A DNA stretch of 64,000 nucleotides from Candidatus Kuenenia stuttgartensis (GCA_945875585.1 CAMCLK010000024.1:1-64000), one strand, 5' to 3'; numbered from the stretch's first letter, positions 34,347 to 42,962 are shown. Made by a program: numbers and translations. Notes: a model not told the origin generated them from the sequence alone.

Positions 34347-34449
34347 TCATAAAATGTCTGTCTCAGGCATCATACTGGCGACAATGCCCGAAAGTTTCAG
34401 GATGATTGAGTGTGCTGTTGATGCATACGAGGTCGAATCTTGGGCATGA
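34339..34449 (+). CDS. Tiny ORF between dabB and the SulP gene, perhaps a degraded NapD-like protein
   Basis: A 36-codon frame overlapping the dabB stop, with GGAG about 6 nt before its ATG. The sequence SVSGIILATMPESFRMIECAV has the strand-helix start of a NapD or other ferredoxin-fold chaperone, but it stops after one beta-alpha-beta half. It may be a real micro-protein, a truncated gene, or chance. The rest of the gap to 34531 is AT-rich. Confidence 0.3.
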   Translation: MNDHKMSVSGIILATMPESFRMIECAVDAYEVESWA

Positions 34450-34479
34450 AGTGGACTGTAGAATTTTTAATGTGTTATT

Positions 34480-34507
34480 TTGTTGTTGATCAAGAGAGCT
34501 GTATTTA
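34480..34507 (+). promoter_or_regulatory. Possible promoter for the SulP gene
   Basis: TTGTTG (34480-34485), a 16-bp spacer and TATTTA (34502-34507) resemble a sigma-70 promoter, 25 bp before the ATG at 34532. The match is weak. Confidence 0.25.
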
Positions 34508-34531
34508 ACTAACGAGAATGTAAGAAGTGTG

Positions 34532-36103
34532 ATGGCGATTCAGTCCGAGCCAATGATCAAGACAGTCTCCCGTGATCTTGTGTCTGGCGTTGTAGTGTTT
34601 CTGGTGGCTTTGCCGTTATGTCTGGGTGTAGCCCTTGCATCCGGTGCCCCACTTTTATCTGGTCTTTTGGCCGGAATTGTTGGTGGTGTTCTTGCGGGTG
34701 CTATCAGTGGTTCACATTCAAGTGTAAGCGGGCCCGCGGCTGGCTTGACTGCCGTTGTCGCCGTTCAGATCCAAACCCTTGGCTCGTTTGACTCGTTTTT
34801 GCTAGTTGTCATGTTGGCTGGGTTGATTCAAATTGTTCTTGGCGTTGCCCGATTGGGCCTGATCGCGGAATTTGTCCCTTCAAGCGTTATCAAGGGACTA
34901 CTAGCCGCCATTGGTACAATTTTGATCATAAAGCAAGCGCCTCTTGTCGTTGGTTATAAATTCTTGCCGCTTACTGAGGAAACAGGAGGTTTCAGCCTGA
35001 CGGAATTCCTCAACCGGTTCCACATTGGTTCTGCCATTCTTGGGGTATTTTCTCTTATTATTATGGAGTCTTGGAGCAGCTCAAAAGTCCTGAAGAAATC
35101 AATTATTCCTGCTCCACTTATCGTTGTCTTGTTCGGGGTGGCATTGAGTTCTGTTTTCAGAAGCATTGGTGGGGTCTTTGTTGTCGACCCGACCCGTTTG
35201 GTTCAGGTGCCAGTCTCTGAAAACCTTAGTGAATTTCTGGGTTTCTTGCAGCAGCCGGATTTTTCGCAACTGGGCAACACTGTCGTTTACACGTCCGCAT
35301 TGACGGTGGCAGCGGTCGCGTCTCTTGAAACATTACTCAACCTTGAAGCAATCGATAAAATCGACCCTCAAAAGAGAGTGTCACCGCCGAATCGCGAGCT
35401 CATTGCCCAGGGAATTGGGAATATGGCAAGTGGTCTCATCGGCGGGTTGCCCATCACATCGGTGATCATCCGTAGTTCTGTGAATCTGAATGCTGGCGGG
35501 CGAACAAAATGCGCCACTATTTTTTATGGTTTTTTGCTATTCTTTTGTGTTCTGCTGTTACCCACTTGGCTGAACCAAATCCCTCTTTCTTGTCTTGCTG
35601 CAATACTTGTGTCAACTGGTCTTAAACTGGCTAGCTTCAAGCTCCTTAAAGAGAAGTGGAGCAAAGGCCCGAATCAGTACATACCTTTCGCTGTTACTGT
35701 TGTTGGTATTGTTGCGACAGATCTTCTTATCGGGATTCTTGTAGGTTTGTCTGTGAGTATTTTCAATATTCTGCAGAGCAATCTACGAAGCCCTTTGCGC
35801 CGCACGATCGAGCAGACTCCTGCTGGAGATTTGGTCAGGATTGAGCTTCCCAATCAGGTTAGCTTCCTGAATCGCGCCTCATTGTCGCGGGCATTACATG
35901 AAGTGCCACGGGGTGGCCATGTCCTTCTTGACGCCCGATCAACGTATTATATCGATCCTGACGTTATCGACATGATTCGAGATTTTAAGGAGCTTACCGA
36001 TCCTCCATTTGATGTCGTGGTCAGTCTTATCGGATTCGGTGGGAAATATGGCCTAGAAGATCATATCCAGTACGATAAGCCCGTGTCTGATGTTGTATTG
36101 TGA
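34532..36103 (+). CDS. SulP-family anion transporter with STAS domain (bicarbonate or sulfate)
   Basis: A 523-residue SulP/SLC26 transporter. The N-terminal signature DLVSGVVVFLVALPLCLGVALASGA is followed by SGSHSSVSGPAAGLTAVV and about a dozen membrane helices. The cytoplasmic STAS domain occupies the last 100 residues (LDARSTYYIDPDVIDMIRDF). The charged loop VEQ-type carbonic-anhydrase fusion found in some relatives is absent. SulP members carry sulfate, bicarbonate or chloride, usually with Na+ or H+. Placed directly after dabAB it may add bicarbonate uptake (BicA-like). GTG 34529 or ATG 34532 can start it, with the ATG preferred. Confidence 0.88.
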   Translation: MAIQSEPMIKTVSRDLVSGVVVFLVALPLCLGVALASGAPLLSGLLAGIVGGVLAGAISGSHSSVSGPAAGLTAVVAVQIQTLGSFDSFLLVVMLAGLIQIVLGVARLGLIAEFVPSSVIKGLLAAIGTILIIKQAPLVVGYKFLPLTEETGGFSLTEFLNRFHIGSAILGVFSLIIMESWSSSKVLKKSIIPAPLIVVLFGVALSSVFRSIGGVFVVDPTRLVQVPVSENLSEFLGFLQQPDFSQLGNTVVYTSALTVAAVASLETLLNLEAIDKIDPQKRVSPPNRELIAQGIGNMASGLIGGLPITSVIIRSSVNLNAGGRTKCATIFYGFLLFFCVLLLPTWLNQIPLSCLAAILVSTGLKLASFKLLKEKWSKGPNQYIPFAVTVVGIVATDLLIGILVGLSVSIFNILQSNLRSPLRRTIEQTPAGDLVRIELPNQVSFLNRASLSRALHEVPRGGHVLLDARSTYYIDPDVIDMIRDFKELTDPPFDVVVSLIGFGGKYGLEDHIQYDKPVSDVVL

Positions 36104-36307
36104 TTGGCAATGATGAATTCCATGTCTTTTATTTGTCATTCTGTTGATGTGTGTCGCGGCACCCATTCTAACGGCTGGACTTGGAGTTAGCGGATCTGAT
36201 CTGCCGAATTCGCGCGTTCTGCGCTGGATAATTGCCGAAATGGCACGATTACCCAATGGGTATCTGCCTGATGTTCAGGTGAGGCCCCTTGATCAGGCAG
36301 TTTTATT

Positions 36308-37090
36308 TCAGAATTGCCCGCTGCCCCGCTTCGACCACCATGGAAGCTGGGTGCCGCCATCGATGGAGAGAATGGTTCCCGTGACCGATTCAGATGCGGG
36401 ATCGCACAGGAATACCACGCCCCGGGCGATTTCATCAGGGCGCATCAGCCTTCCCATCGGCAATGCCGCGCCAGCTTCTCGTAATGTTAATTCCGTGAAG
36501 AATTTTCGCTCGCCCGGTGTGTCGGTCCAGCCGGGGTAGATCATGTTGACTCGAATGCCTTGGCTCACCAATTCAATGGCAGCGGTTTTACCCATCATGT
36601 CGAGGGCTGCCTTCGACATGTTGTAGGCCATGCACGACGGTACGGGCACATGGGCGTGGGGCGAACTGATCAACACCACGGATCCGGGTGCCTTGCGTTC
36701 GAGCAAGTGTTGTGCGGTGCAGCGCAAGAAGTAAAACGCACCCCATAGTGAAATCTCGACGGTTTTGCGGAATTCCTGGAGATCGGCTTTGTGAAAGAAT
36801 TCCCGGTCGCTGTAAACGGCGCTGGTTACCAGAATATCGATGTTTCCGAGTGCCGAAACTGCTTCGGCAAACGCGTCGCCGGCACGAATCGGATCGCTGA
36901 CATCGCATGGGATTTCCAATGCTTGGCGTCCCAGACCCCGAATGGCGTCTGCTGGGTTGCCCGGCCTGTTGTTCCAGTGCAGATCAATCAAGGCGACATC
37001 GGCACCTTCCGCAGCCAAGGCAAGTGCGCTTGCTGCTCCAATTCCACCTGCAGCACCTGTTACCAGAGCTTTCTTTCCCGTCAATTTCAT
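36308..37090 (-). CDS. Short-chain dehydrogenase/reductase
   Basis: A 260-residue classical SDR. NAD(P)-binding TGAAGGIGAASALAL is at residues 10-24. The catalytic Ser is in VVLISSPHAHV, and Tyr/Lys are in YNMSKAALDM. The C-terminal ILSIDGGTQLPWW is the standard family end. AAGGAA 6 nt upstream supports the ATG at 37090. The frame continues to 37171, which would overlap hemW. Likely an alcohol or sugar dehydrogenase, or a 3-oxoacyl-reductase-like enzyme. The substrate is not evident. It converges on the SulP gene (204 bp between them, with nothing recognised there) and diverges from hemW. Confidence 0.88.
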   Translation of the reverse strand: MKLTGKKALVTGAAGGIGAASALALAAEGADVALIDLHWNNRPGNPADAIRGLGRQALEIPCDVSDPIRAGDAFAEAVSALGNIDILVTSAVYSDREFFHKADLQEFRKTVEISLWGAFYFLRCTAQHLLERKAPGSVVLISSPHAHVPVPSCMAYNMSKAALDMMGKTAAIELVSQGIRVNMIYPGWTDTPGERKFFTELTLREAGAALPMGRLMRPDEIARGVVFLCDPASESVTGTILSIDGGTQLPWWSKRGSGQF

Positions 37091-37139
37091 GGTGCGTTCC
37101 TTATACTGGCTTCTAGTGCACTGAAAGTCATGGTTCCTG

Positions 37140-38327
37140 ATGTATTCAATGGCCAACGACAAATTGTTCAACGGGCTGCCGTGGATTGAACCTCGGGCAG
37201 TCTACGTTCACATACCGTTTTGCGCTCACCGGTGCGGTTACTGCGACTTTGCCATCGCCGTTGGCCGCGATGCGGAAATGGAGCAGTATCTCGAGGCTTT
37301 GGAAGCCGAGGCGGCACGTGTGATTGTGCCAAGGCCTGTGGCTACTTGGTATGTCGGGGGCGGAACACCTTCGCTTTTGCCTGCTCCTCTTTTGGCGCGG
37401 TTGGGTACTATTCTTAACCGCTGGTTTCCGCTTATTGCGGGTGGTGAGGCAACTTTGGAGGCCAACCCGGAGTCGTTTGACCACGAAAAAGCATCATTGC
37501 TCCGGGAAATCGGTTTCAACCGTGTCAGCATCGGGGTGCAATCATTTTCGCAAGTGGCGCTCGATGCTCTCGATCGTCCCCATCAGGCGGAGGCAGCCGC
37601 ACAGGCCGTGAAAGTGGCGCGGGATTCCGGGCTGAACGTGTCGATTGACTTGATCTTTGGAGCACCCGGACAGGATCTGCCAGCTTGGAATCGGGATATT
37701 GAGCTCGCCGTAGCCTTGGCCCCCGACCATGTCAGTGCCTATGGCCTCACTTACGAAAAAGGCACACCGCTGGAGCGCAGGCGTCGATCAGGTCTGGTTC
37801 TTCCGGTGTGTGATGACACCGAGCATGCCATGTTCGGTCTGGTGATGGAAAAGCTGCCAGCTCTTGGTTACCAGCATTACGAAATATCCAACTACAGCCG
37901 GCCCGGGATGGAATCGCGCCACAATGGTGTTTATTGGGCCAATGAGGCATATTGGGGTCTTGGTATGGGGGCGGCGCGCTATGTGGGTGGGGAACGCTCC
38001 GTAAACACGCGCGATTTGTCGGATTACCTTCGTCTGGCATTGTCCGGAGCGCCGACGGCCCGCCCGGGGGAGCGCTTTGAAGGTCTGGAAGCAGCACGCG
38101 AAACGTTATTTCTGAACTTGAGGCGTGCGCGTGGAGCGGATCCTGTGGAATTTGAACGCCGGACAGGCCGTTCACTCCAGTCGATGCTGCCGGGCTTGGA
38201 AAAAGTGATCGATGCGCGCCTTTTGGAAATCGTGCCGGATGGCACGGTCCGGTTAACTCCCGAAGGCCGGTTCCTCGCCGATACTGTAGCTGGCGAGGTA
38301 TTGGTGAAGGCTGGTCGGGACGATTAG
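37140..38327 (+). CDS. hemW: HemW-type radical SAM heme chaperone (CPO-like)
   Basis: A 395-residue radical SAM protein. The cluster-binding CxxxCxxC motif is Cys28, Cys32 and Cys35 in FCAHRCGYCDF. YVGGGTPSLLP, EANPESFDHEK and RVSIGVQSFSQ are the usual HemW/HemN blocks. HemW lacks coproporphyrinogen oxidase activity and instead delivers heme to membrane cytochromes and similar targets. HemN itself has a fourth cysteine after the motif, and here a phenylalanine follows (CDF), which favours HemW. The start could also be the ATG at 37149. The stop overlaps the convergent outer-membrane gene by 4 bp. Confidence 0.9.
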   Translation: MYSMANDKLFNGLPWIEPRAVYVHIPFCAHRCGYCDFAIAVGRDAEMEQYLEALEAEAARVIVPRPVATWYVGGGTPSLLPAPLLARLGTILNRWFPLIAGGEATLEANPESFDHEKASLLREIGFNRVSIGVQSFSQVALDALDRPHQAEAAAQAVKVARDSGLNVSIDLIFGAPGQDLPAWNRDIELAVALAPDHVSAYGLTYEKGTPLERRRRSGLVLPVCDDTEHAMFGLVMEKLPALGYQHYEISNYSRPGMESRHNGVYWANEAYWGLGMGAARYVGGERSVNTRDLSDYLRLALSGAPTARPGERFEGLEAARETLFLNLRRARGADPVEFERRTGRSLQSMLPGLEKVIDARLLEIVPDGTVRLTPEGRFLADTVAGEVLVKAGRDD

Positions 38328-39403
38328 AAACGGAAGCCCAGTTCCATGGTCACGCCATCCAGTGAAATATTGCTGGTACGGCGAACCGGATTCCCGATCT
38401 GTGGGCCGGGGAATTGCAGGGAATCGACCATATCGAAATAGTTGAAAAGGTCGTAGCCGATACGCACGGTAGCGATTTCGCCTCGGTAACAGAGTCCGAC
38501 GCCAACATCCATGGTTGGTATAATTCCATCGTATCTGTCGTGAACGTTAAGAACTGTCGTGGCTCCATCGTTGGCTGTTTCCGTTAGATAGCTGCTGAAA
38601 CGACCAGAAATCAAACCACCCTTACCTCGGCCATACAGGCCAATCTTCCCCATAAAATTCCATACGCCCTCCGCACCTGCCGTGATGCCTGCGCCGCTGA
38701 AGCGAATGGGCATATTGACAGAACTGTTCTGCGCGTTCATGGGGCCGCCGTTGTACAGTGCTGTGAATTGCTGGTCGATCCAGGCAAAACGGGCACCACC
38801 TGTGAATCGGAATGAAAATGAAGGATCCAATTCCACCCAGCGTCCGAAATCGAGATCCATCACGCTGAAATTGAGGTTGGCGTTAGCCTGAGCCGAGCCA
38901 ATTTCATCGAAGCTTAGATTGGTTGTTGTGGCGTATAGGGCACCACCATCGGGTGCGGTGACGTTGCGCTGGGTCTCGGTGTGGAAATTCAGAATACTCA
39001 GTTCAATCTGCCACTTATCGGGCAGTTCTAAGCCAAGTCCAGCTTTAAGACCGGCCCGGAACGAGTAATCGAGATTCTGCATCTCGCCATTCACGCCAGT
39101 GCCTGTGGGCGTGTTCGACGATAACGCGAAATCGAACGACTGGCGGTGTGGACGAAGTAGAAGCAGGTCGGCAAAAATGTAGGGGTGATAAGCGCGATCA
39201 GCCTTTTCGCGTTCCTCTGCTGGAGGAAGCCCTTCGAAAGGTACAGGGGCAGCACTGCCGCCGCTCAGTTTTTCACCAGAAAGATCGAGAGGGGGTACGG
39301 TTTCCTGCCCGAAGCTGTTGCCCCCAAGAAATCCCAGGGCGGTAATGCACCCAAGAGTACTCAAAAATGACTTCAGCTTGGCCATAATAAATGGACGATT
39401 CAT
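38324..39403 (-). CDS. Lpg1974-type outer-membrane beta-barrel protein
   Basis: A 359-residue exported protein. A signal peptide (KLKSFLSTLGCITALGFLGG, cleavage near SFGQ) leads into a proline-rich linker. Repeated amphipathic strands then alternate with turns, ending in the aromatic tail ELGFRF typical of outer-membrane proteins recognised by BamA. The pattern matches the planctomycete Lpg1974/porin-like families. GGGGGA just before ATG 39403 supports the start. A second ATG at 39385 is possible. Permeability and substrate are unknown. It stands alone between hemW and the lipoprotein hydrolase. Confidence 0.7.
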   Translation of the reverse strand: MNRPFIMAKLKSFLSTLGCITALGFLGGNSFGQETVPPLDLSGEKLSGGSAAPVPFEGLPPAEEREKADRAYHPYIFADLLLLRPHRQSFDFALSSNTPTGTGVNGEMQNLDYSFRAGLKAGLGLELPDKWQIELSILNFHTETQRNVTAPDGGALYATTTNLSFDEIGSAQANANLNFSVMDLDFGRWVELDPSFSFRFTGGARFAWIDQQFTALYNGGPMNAQNSSVNMPIRFSGAGITAGAEGVWNFMGKIGLYGRGKGGLISGRFSSYLTETANDGATTVLNVHDRYDGIIPTMDVGVGLCYRGEIATVRIGYDLFNYFDMVDSLQFPGPQIGNPVRRTSNISLDGVTMELGFRF

Positions 39404-39591
39404 AACGAATTCCCCCGGGACGCCGGAGACCATATCAAGAAAGACACATTCCTGAAAACACCCCGTCAGGAACGCTGCCTTCACTCAAACGGCCGCATAT
39501 CTTCCTTTACACTTCTGACGCAAGATCAATCTGTCTTGATTTCAACAGGCCAAAGAGTGCATCCCTGCCTTCAGTGTTTTGGGAAGGTGCC

Positions 39592-41547
39592 ATGCTGAGT
39601 CGCGTTACCAAACTTCTGATGGGGCTTCCCCTGCCGGTGGCCATGCTCATGCTGGTATCAGCAGGGTGCATGAGCTTGCGTGTGGAAACTCGTCGCGATG
39701 CTGGCGTACTCGATAGCCTCAATGCCAGTCTTGGGATCGACAGCCTTTCAGAACGCACGATGAGCACACTGCGCGACGAAGGTCTTGAGGCGGTTTGGCA
39801 GAACCAGCCTGAATCGGCAGTTGATACCCTTTTCAAAACGGCGGTGGTAACTCCCACGGCGGATCGCTTATTTGCCTTGGCGGAAATGCACCATCAACGG
39901 GCGCGTGCGCGCCGCATCAAGCCCGACGACGCGCTCAGGCATCATTATCTATGTGCCGGGTTTGCCCATCATTACCTCCTGAACTCCTCAAGGGCCCAGC
40001 AAACGGAAGATAAGCGTCCGACACTGGCTCCGGCCGATGCTTTTGATCCACGGTTTCGTTTGGCCTGCGACCTTTATAACCATGCGTTGTCTCGGTGTTT
40101 GGTTTTGCTGCGCGGCATGAATGTGACGCGGCCCGGTGATAACGTGCACATGACATCGCATAATGGCGACGAACTGGACCTGAGGCTGGAAGATCACGGT
40201 TTGGCACTGCCAACCTATGAAATTGGCACCATTCATCTTGCTTCCGAATTCAGTGTGAGCGGGCTTTCCACGCAAGTGGTGGGGTATGGGTTGGGTGTGC
40301 CTTTGGTTGTGGAGCGAAGGCGCGATCCCAAACAAGTAGAAAAACTTTATTTGAAGACACTCACGATTCCTGCAACAGCCTACTTGAATTTCGACAACGA
40401 CCTTGTGACATTGGGTCACTGCCAATCTGTTGTGATTGAACTGCATGATCCGAGGCGCACGCACGGATTCCTGGTACGTGATCATGTGGTCCCTCTGGAA
40501 AAAAATCTCACCACACCTCTGGCCTACGGATTGGCTGACAGTGGCCTTGAACGATTGTCTTTAATTAGCTTTTTGCGAGGCGATTCACTGGCTGACGGCG
40601 GGCAATTGCTGCTTCTTGAACCGTACTCGTCCGGCAAAATCCCCATCGTTTTGGTGCATGGATTGTTGTCATCGCCTGTGACCTGGACGCCCGTGGTGAA
40701 CGATCTCATGGCCGATCCGGAAATCAGTGCCAAGTATCAGTTCTGGGTGTTTGTCTATCCGACCAGTCAACCATTTGTGGTAACAGCATCGCAACTACGC
40801 ATGGAACTCGATCGGGTACGCCATCGTGTGGATCCGGGAAAAACCGACCGGGCCCTGGAACGCTCCGTGTTGATCGGCCACAGTATGGGAGGGCTCGTAT
40901 CCCGGCTAGCGGCCAGTTCGTCCGGAGATGAGATCTGGTCGGCACTTAGCGACCGCAAGCTTGCTGATATTCCACTGGATTCTGATACCAGACAGGCGGT
41001 TTCACAAGTGTGCTACTTCCAGCCGCATCCACAGGTGGCTCGGGTTATTTTTGCAGCCACGCCGCACCATGGCAGCAACCTTGCTAATACCAGTCTTGGG
41101 CGTCTGGGCAGGGCGCTGGCCAGTCCTCCGACCAAATTGATGGAGCGGGGGCGGGCGATTTTGAAACAGGCACCTGGCGCCTTGGGTAACGATTTTGCAT
41201 CACGCCTGACCAGCGTCGATTCTTTATCTCCGGATTCCCCCTTCATTCGTGCGATGTCCAACGGAGTGAAACCCGTTGTACCGTTCCACACCATAGCGGG
41301 TATCCTTCCTCCCAACAGCAGAACGATTCGAGTCGAAAACCTGCTGCTGGGCCGCGATAACGACTTCCATGGCGATGGCGTGGTGCCTTACACCAGTGCC
41401 CGGCTTGACGGCACGGAAAGCGAAGTCACGGTTCTGGCAGATCACATGACCGTGCACCATCATCCAAGGGCGCTGGCAGAATTCCGCAGGATACTTCATA
41501 TGCATCTCAAACAACCCAGTGAAATTATACCCGTTTCCGCGCCCTGA
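39592..41547 (+). CDS. Lipoprotein alpha/beta-hydrolase (esterase/lipase-like)
   Basis: A 651-residue protein with a lipobox (LMLVSAGC, Cys near residue 21), so it should be anchored in the membrane as a lipoprotein. The N-terminal 280 residues have no recognised domain. The C-terminal 350 form an alpha/beta hydrolase. The oxyanion strand is IVLVHGLLSSPVTW, the nucleophile elbow VLIGHSMGGLVSRL (Ser in GHSMGG), and a late Asp/His pair is seen in FHGDGVVPYTSAR and LADHMTVHHHP. It resembles PGAP1-like or triacylglycerol esterases. GGGAAGG 4 nt upstream supports ATG 39592. The substrate may be an envelope lipid, an inference. Confidence 0.8.
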   Translation: MLSRVTKLLMGLPLPVAMLMLVSAGCMSLRVETRRDAGVLDSLNASLGIDSLSERTMSTLRDEGLEAVWQNQPESAVDTLFKTAVVTPTADRLFALAEMHHQRARARRIKPDDALRHHYLCAGFAHHYLLNSSRAQQTEDKRPTLAPADAFDPRFRLACDLYNHALSRCLVLLRGMNVTRPGDNVHMTSHNGDELDLRLEDHGLALPTYEIGTIHLASEFSVSGLSTQVVGYGLGVPLVVERRRDPKQVEKLYLKTLTIPATAYLNFDNDLVTLGHCQSVVIELHDPRRTHGFLVRDHVVPLEKNLTTPLAYGLADSGLERLSLISFLRGDSLADGGQLLLLEPYSSGKIPIVLVHGLLSSPVTWTPVVNDLMADPEISAKYQFWVFVYPTSQPFVVTASQLRMELDRVRHRVDPGKTDRALERSVLIGHSMGGLVSRLAASSSGDEIWSALSDRKLADIPLDSDTRQAVSQVCYFQPHPQVARVIFAATPHHGSNLANTSLGRLGRALASPPTKLMERGRAILKQAPGALGNDFASRLTSVDSLSPDSPFIRAMSNGVKPVVPFHTIAGILPPNSRTIRVENLLLGRDNDFHGDGVVPYTSARLDGTESEVTVLADHMTVHHHPRALAEFRRILHMHLKQPSEIIPVSAP

Positions 41548-41573
41548 TTCGGTTCCACCCGGTGGAGAATCCC

Positions 41574-42287
41574 ATGTGTGGACGTTTCACACTGGCTGCT
41601 GCAGATCATGATCTCGATGGTGTTTTTGGGCACTATTCATGGCCTGAGCGCCGATTACGATACAACATTGCACCAACCCAGCAGGTACTGATTCTGAAAG
41701 GAAACTCTAGCGAGCCTGCATGGGTACGCTGGGGATTGGTGCCTCGGTGGGCGCGAGATACAAGCGGGGCAGCCCGCATGATCAACGCCAGATCCGAAAC
41801 AGTTCTAGAGAAACCAGCGTTCCGGGACCTCATGAGCCGCAGCCGGTGTCTGGTGATTGCCGACGGTTTTTATGAATGGCAATTGTTGCCGGATGGCAAG
41901 AAAGAACCGCTCTATTTCCAATTGCCCGGAGGGGTTCCATTCGGGTTTGCTGGTTTGTGGGACACATGGCACGATCCGACAGGCCAAATAGTGGAAACCT
42001 GCACCATTCTGACGCGGGCTGCGCCCCCATGGCTTGGAGCCATTCACAACCGCTGCCCGGTGATAGTGGATCGTTCGGCGCATAAGCGCTGGCTTGACAC
42101 GGCTCAGAAAATCGACATGGCATCTGCCGATTGGATAGAACCTCTTACAGAATTTGGCCTACCCTATGCTCGGGTTGGTTTCAGAGTCAATTCTGTGGCC
42201 AACGATGACAGTGCATGTAGAGAGGTTCATACAAAAAAAGAACCGGGGATGGTTGAAAACCATCCCCGGCAAGGTGAACTGTTTTGA
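41574..42287 (+). CDS. SOS response-associated peptidase (YedK/HMCES family)
   Basis: A 237-residue SRAP protein that cross-links to abasic sites in single-stranded DNA through Cys2, protecting them during replication. The protein begins MCGRFTL with the cysteine at position 2. The frame offers an earlier ATG, but only this one puts Cys at position 2, and GGTGGAG lies 6 nt before it. Further active-site pieces are NARSET, DGFYEWQ (Glu) and IHNRCPVI (His). The 3' end encodes a perfect hairpin that is also the terminator of the convergent histone-like gene. Confidence 0.92.
   Translation: MCGRFTLAAADHDLDGVFGHYSWPERRLRYNIAPTQQVLILKGNSSEPAWVRWGLVPRWARDTSGAARMINARSETVLEKPAFRDLMSRSRCLVIADGFYEWQLLPDGKKEPLYFQLPGGVPFGFAGLWDTWHDPTGQIVETCTILTRAAPPWLGAIHNRCPVIVDRSAHKRWLDTAQKIDMASADWIEPLTEFGLPYARVGFRVNSVANDDSACREVHTKKEPGMVENHPRQGELF
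42232..42269 (-). terminator. Intrinsic terminator of the histone-like gene, inside the YedK coding sequence
   Basis: A 12-bp perfect stem (CCGGGGATGGTT / AACCATCCCCGG) with a 3-nt loop is followed, in minus-strand reading, by TTCTTTTTTT. It is about 28 bp past the histone-like gene's stop and lies wholly within the last 20 codons of the YedK gene. Confidence 0.85.
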
Positions 42288-42296
42288 AAAGGTACG

Positions 42297-42962
42297 TTAG
42301 CGTGCTTTCGCTTTGGCCTTTGCCTTGGCAGCAGTGCTATCCTTGACCGCAACTTTAGCGGCTGGCTTGGCTGCTGCTTTAACTGGTGCAACGACCTTGG
42401 CTGGTGCCTTGGCAACAACCTTAGCCTTCGATGGTGCCTTGGTTGGTTCTGGTGCAGCAACAACGGCTACTGGGCGACCAGCGGCCTTCTTGGCAGCGCG
42501 AACCACCTTAGCAGCCTGAACCTTGCTTGGGCGAGCTACCTTATCGATTTTGACTTTCGACTTGTTAGCTGCCTTTGTGGCGGACTTGCTAGCCTTTACT
42601 GCCGTCTTGGCAGCCTTGGGCTTCACATTGTAGGTCTTCTTCGGAGCCTTCGCGCGAGCCATGTCAATGCCGGCTTTGGCTGGAAGGTGCTTGTGCAGCA
42701 GAGCGGCGACTTTGTCCCAAACGCCTTGTTCCTGCAGCAAGCGAAGGCGGCGCCAGCAGGTCATACCGGAACCAAATCCGAGATCTTGGGGAAGGTCTTC
42801 CCATGGGATATCGCGCTTGAGAACATACACGATACCGCTGATGGCCTTGCGCGGATCGACCGGTTTTCTGCCGGCATAAAGCCGATTCCGGGGAGCAGGA
42901 ACGGGAAGCACCCGCTCAATTTTCTTCCAAATCGCGTCGTCCAGCAATTCCACATCTGCCAT
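42297..42962 (-). CDS. DUF4096 (IS5-transposase DNA-binding) domain fused to histone-H1-like Ala/Lys tail
   Basis: A 221-residue protein. Residues 6-92 form a DUF4096 domain, normally the N-terminal DNA-binding part of IS5/IS1182-type transposases: DDAIWKKIERVLP, ISGIVYVLKRDIPWEDLP, MTCWRRLRLLQEQGVWDKV. Instead of the DDE nuclease, residues 101-221 are a low-complexity tail of Ala, Lys, Val and Pro with only three acidic residues (PKKTYNVKPKAAK, ending AKAKAKAKAR), like bacterial H1-type histones. GGAG 7 nt before ATG 42962 fixes the start. It has its own promoter-like site and a strong terminator, so it behaves as a normal gene. I infer a DNA-binding chromatin protein, not a transposase. Confidence 0.85.
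   Translation of the reverse strand: MADVELLDDAIWKKIERVLPVPAPRNRLYAGRKPVDPRKAISGIVYVLKRDIPWEDLPQDLGFGSGMTCWRRLRLLQEQGVWDKVAALLHKHLPAKAGIDMARAKAPKKTYNVKPKAAKTAVKASKSATKAANKSKVKIDKVARPSKVQAAKVVRAAKKAAGRPVAVVAAPEPTKAPSKAKVVAKAPAKVVAPVKAAAKPAAKVAVKDSTAAKAKAKAKAR

Noticed and set aside
36144-36539. 131-codon plus-strand frame after the SulP gene
   Set aside because: Mostly antisense to the SDR C-terminus, which has a normal family end. No ribosome-binding site.
42301-42660. Tandem-repeat or CRISPR-like array
   Set aside because: The repetitive look comes from Ala/Lys codons of the histone-like tail. There are no constant repeats with unique spacers.
42297-42962. Functional IS5 transposase
   Set aside because: Only the DNA-binding domain is present. 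The DDE catalytic domain is replaced by a low-complexity basic tail, and no terminal inverted repeats were seen around the gene.
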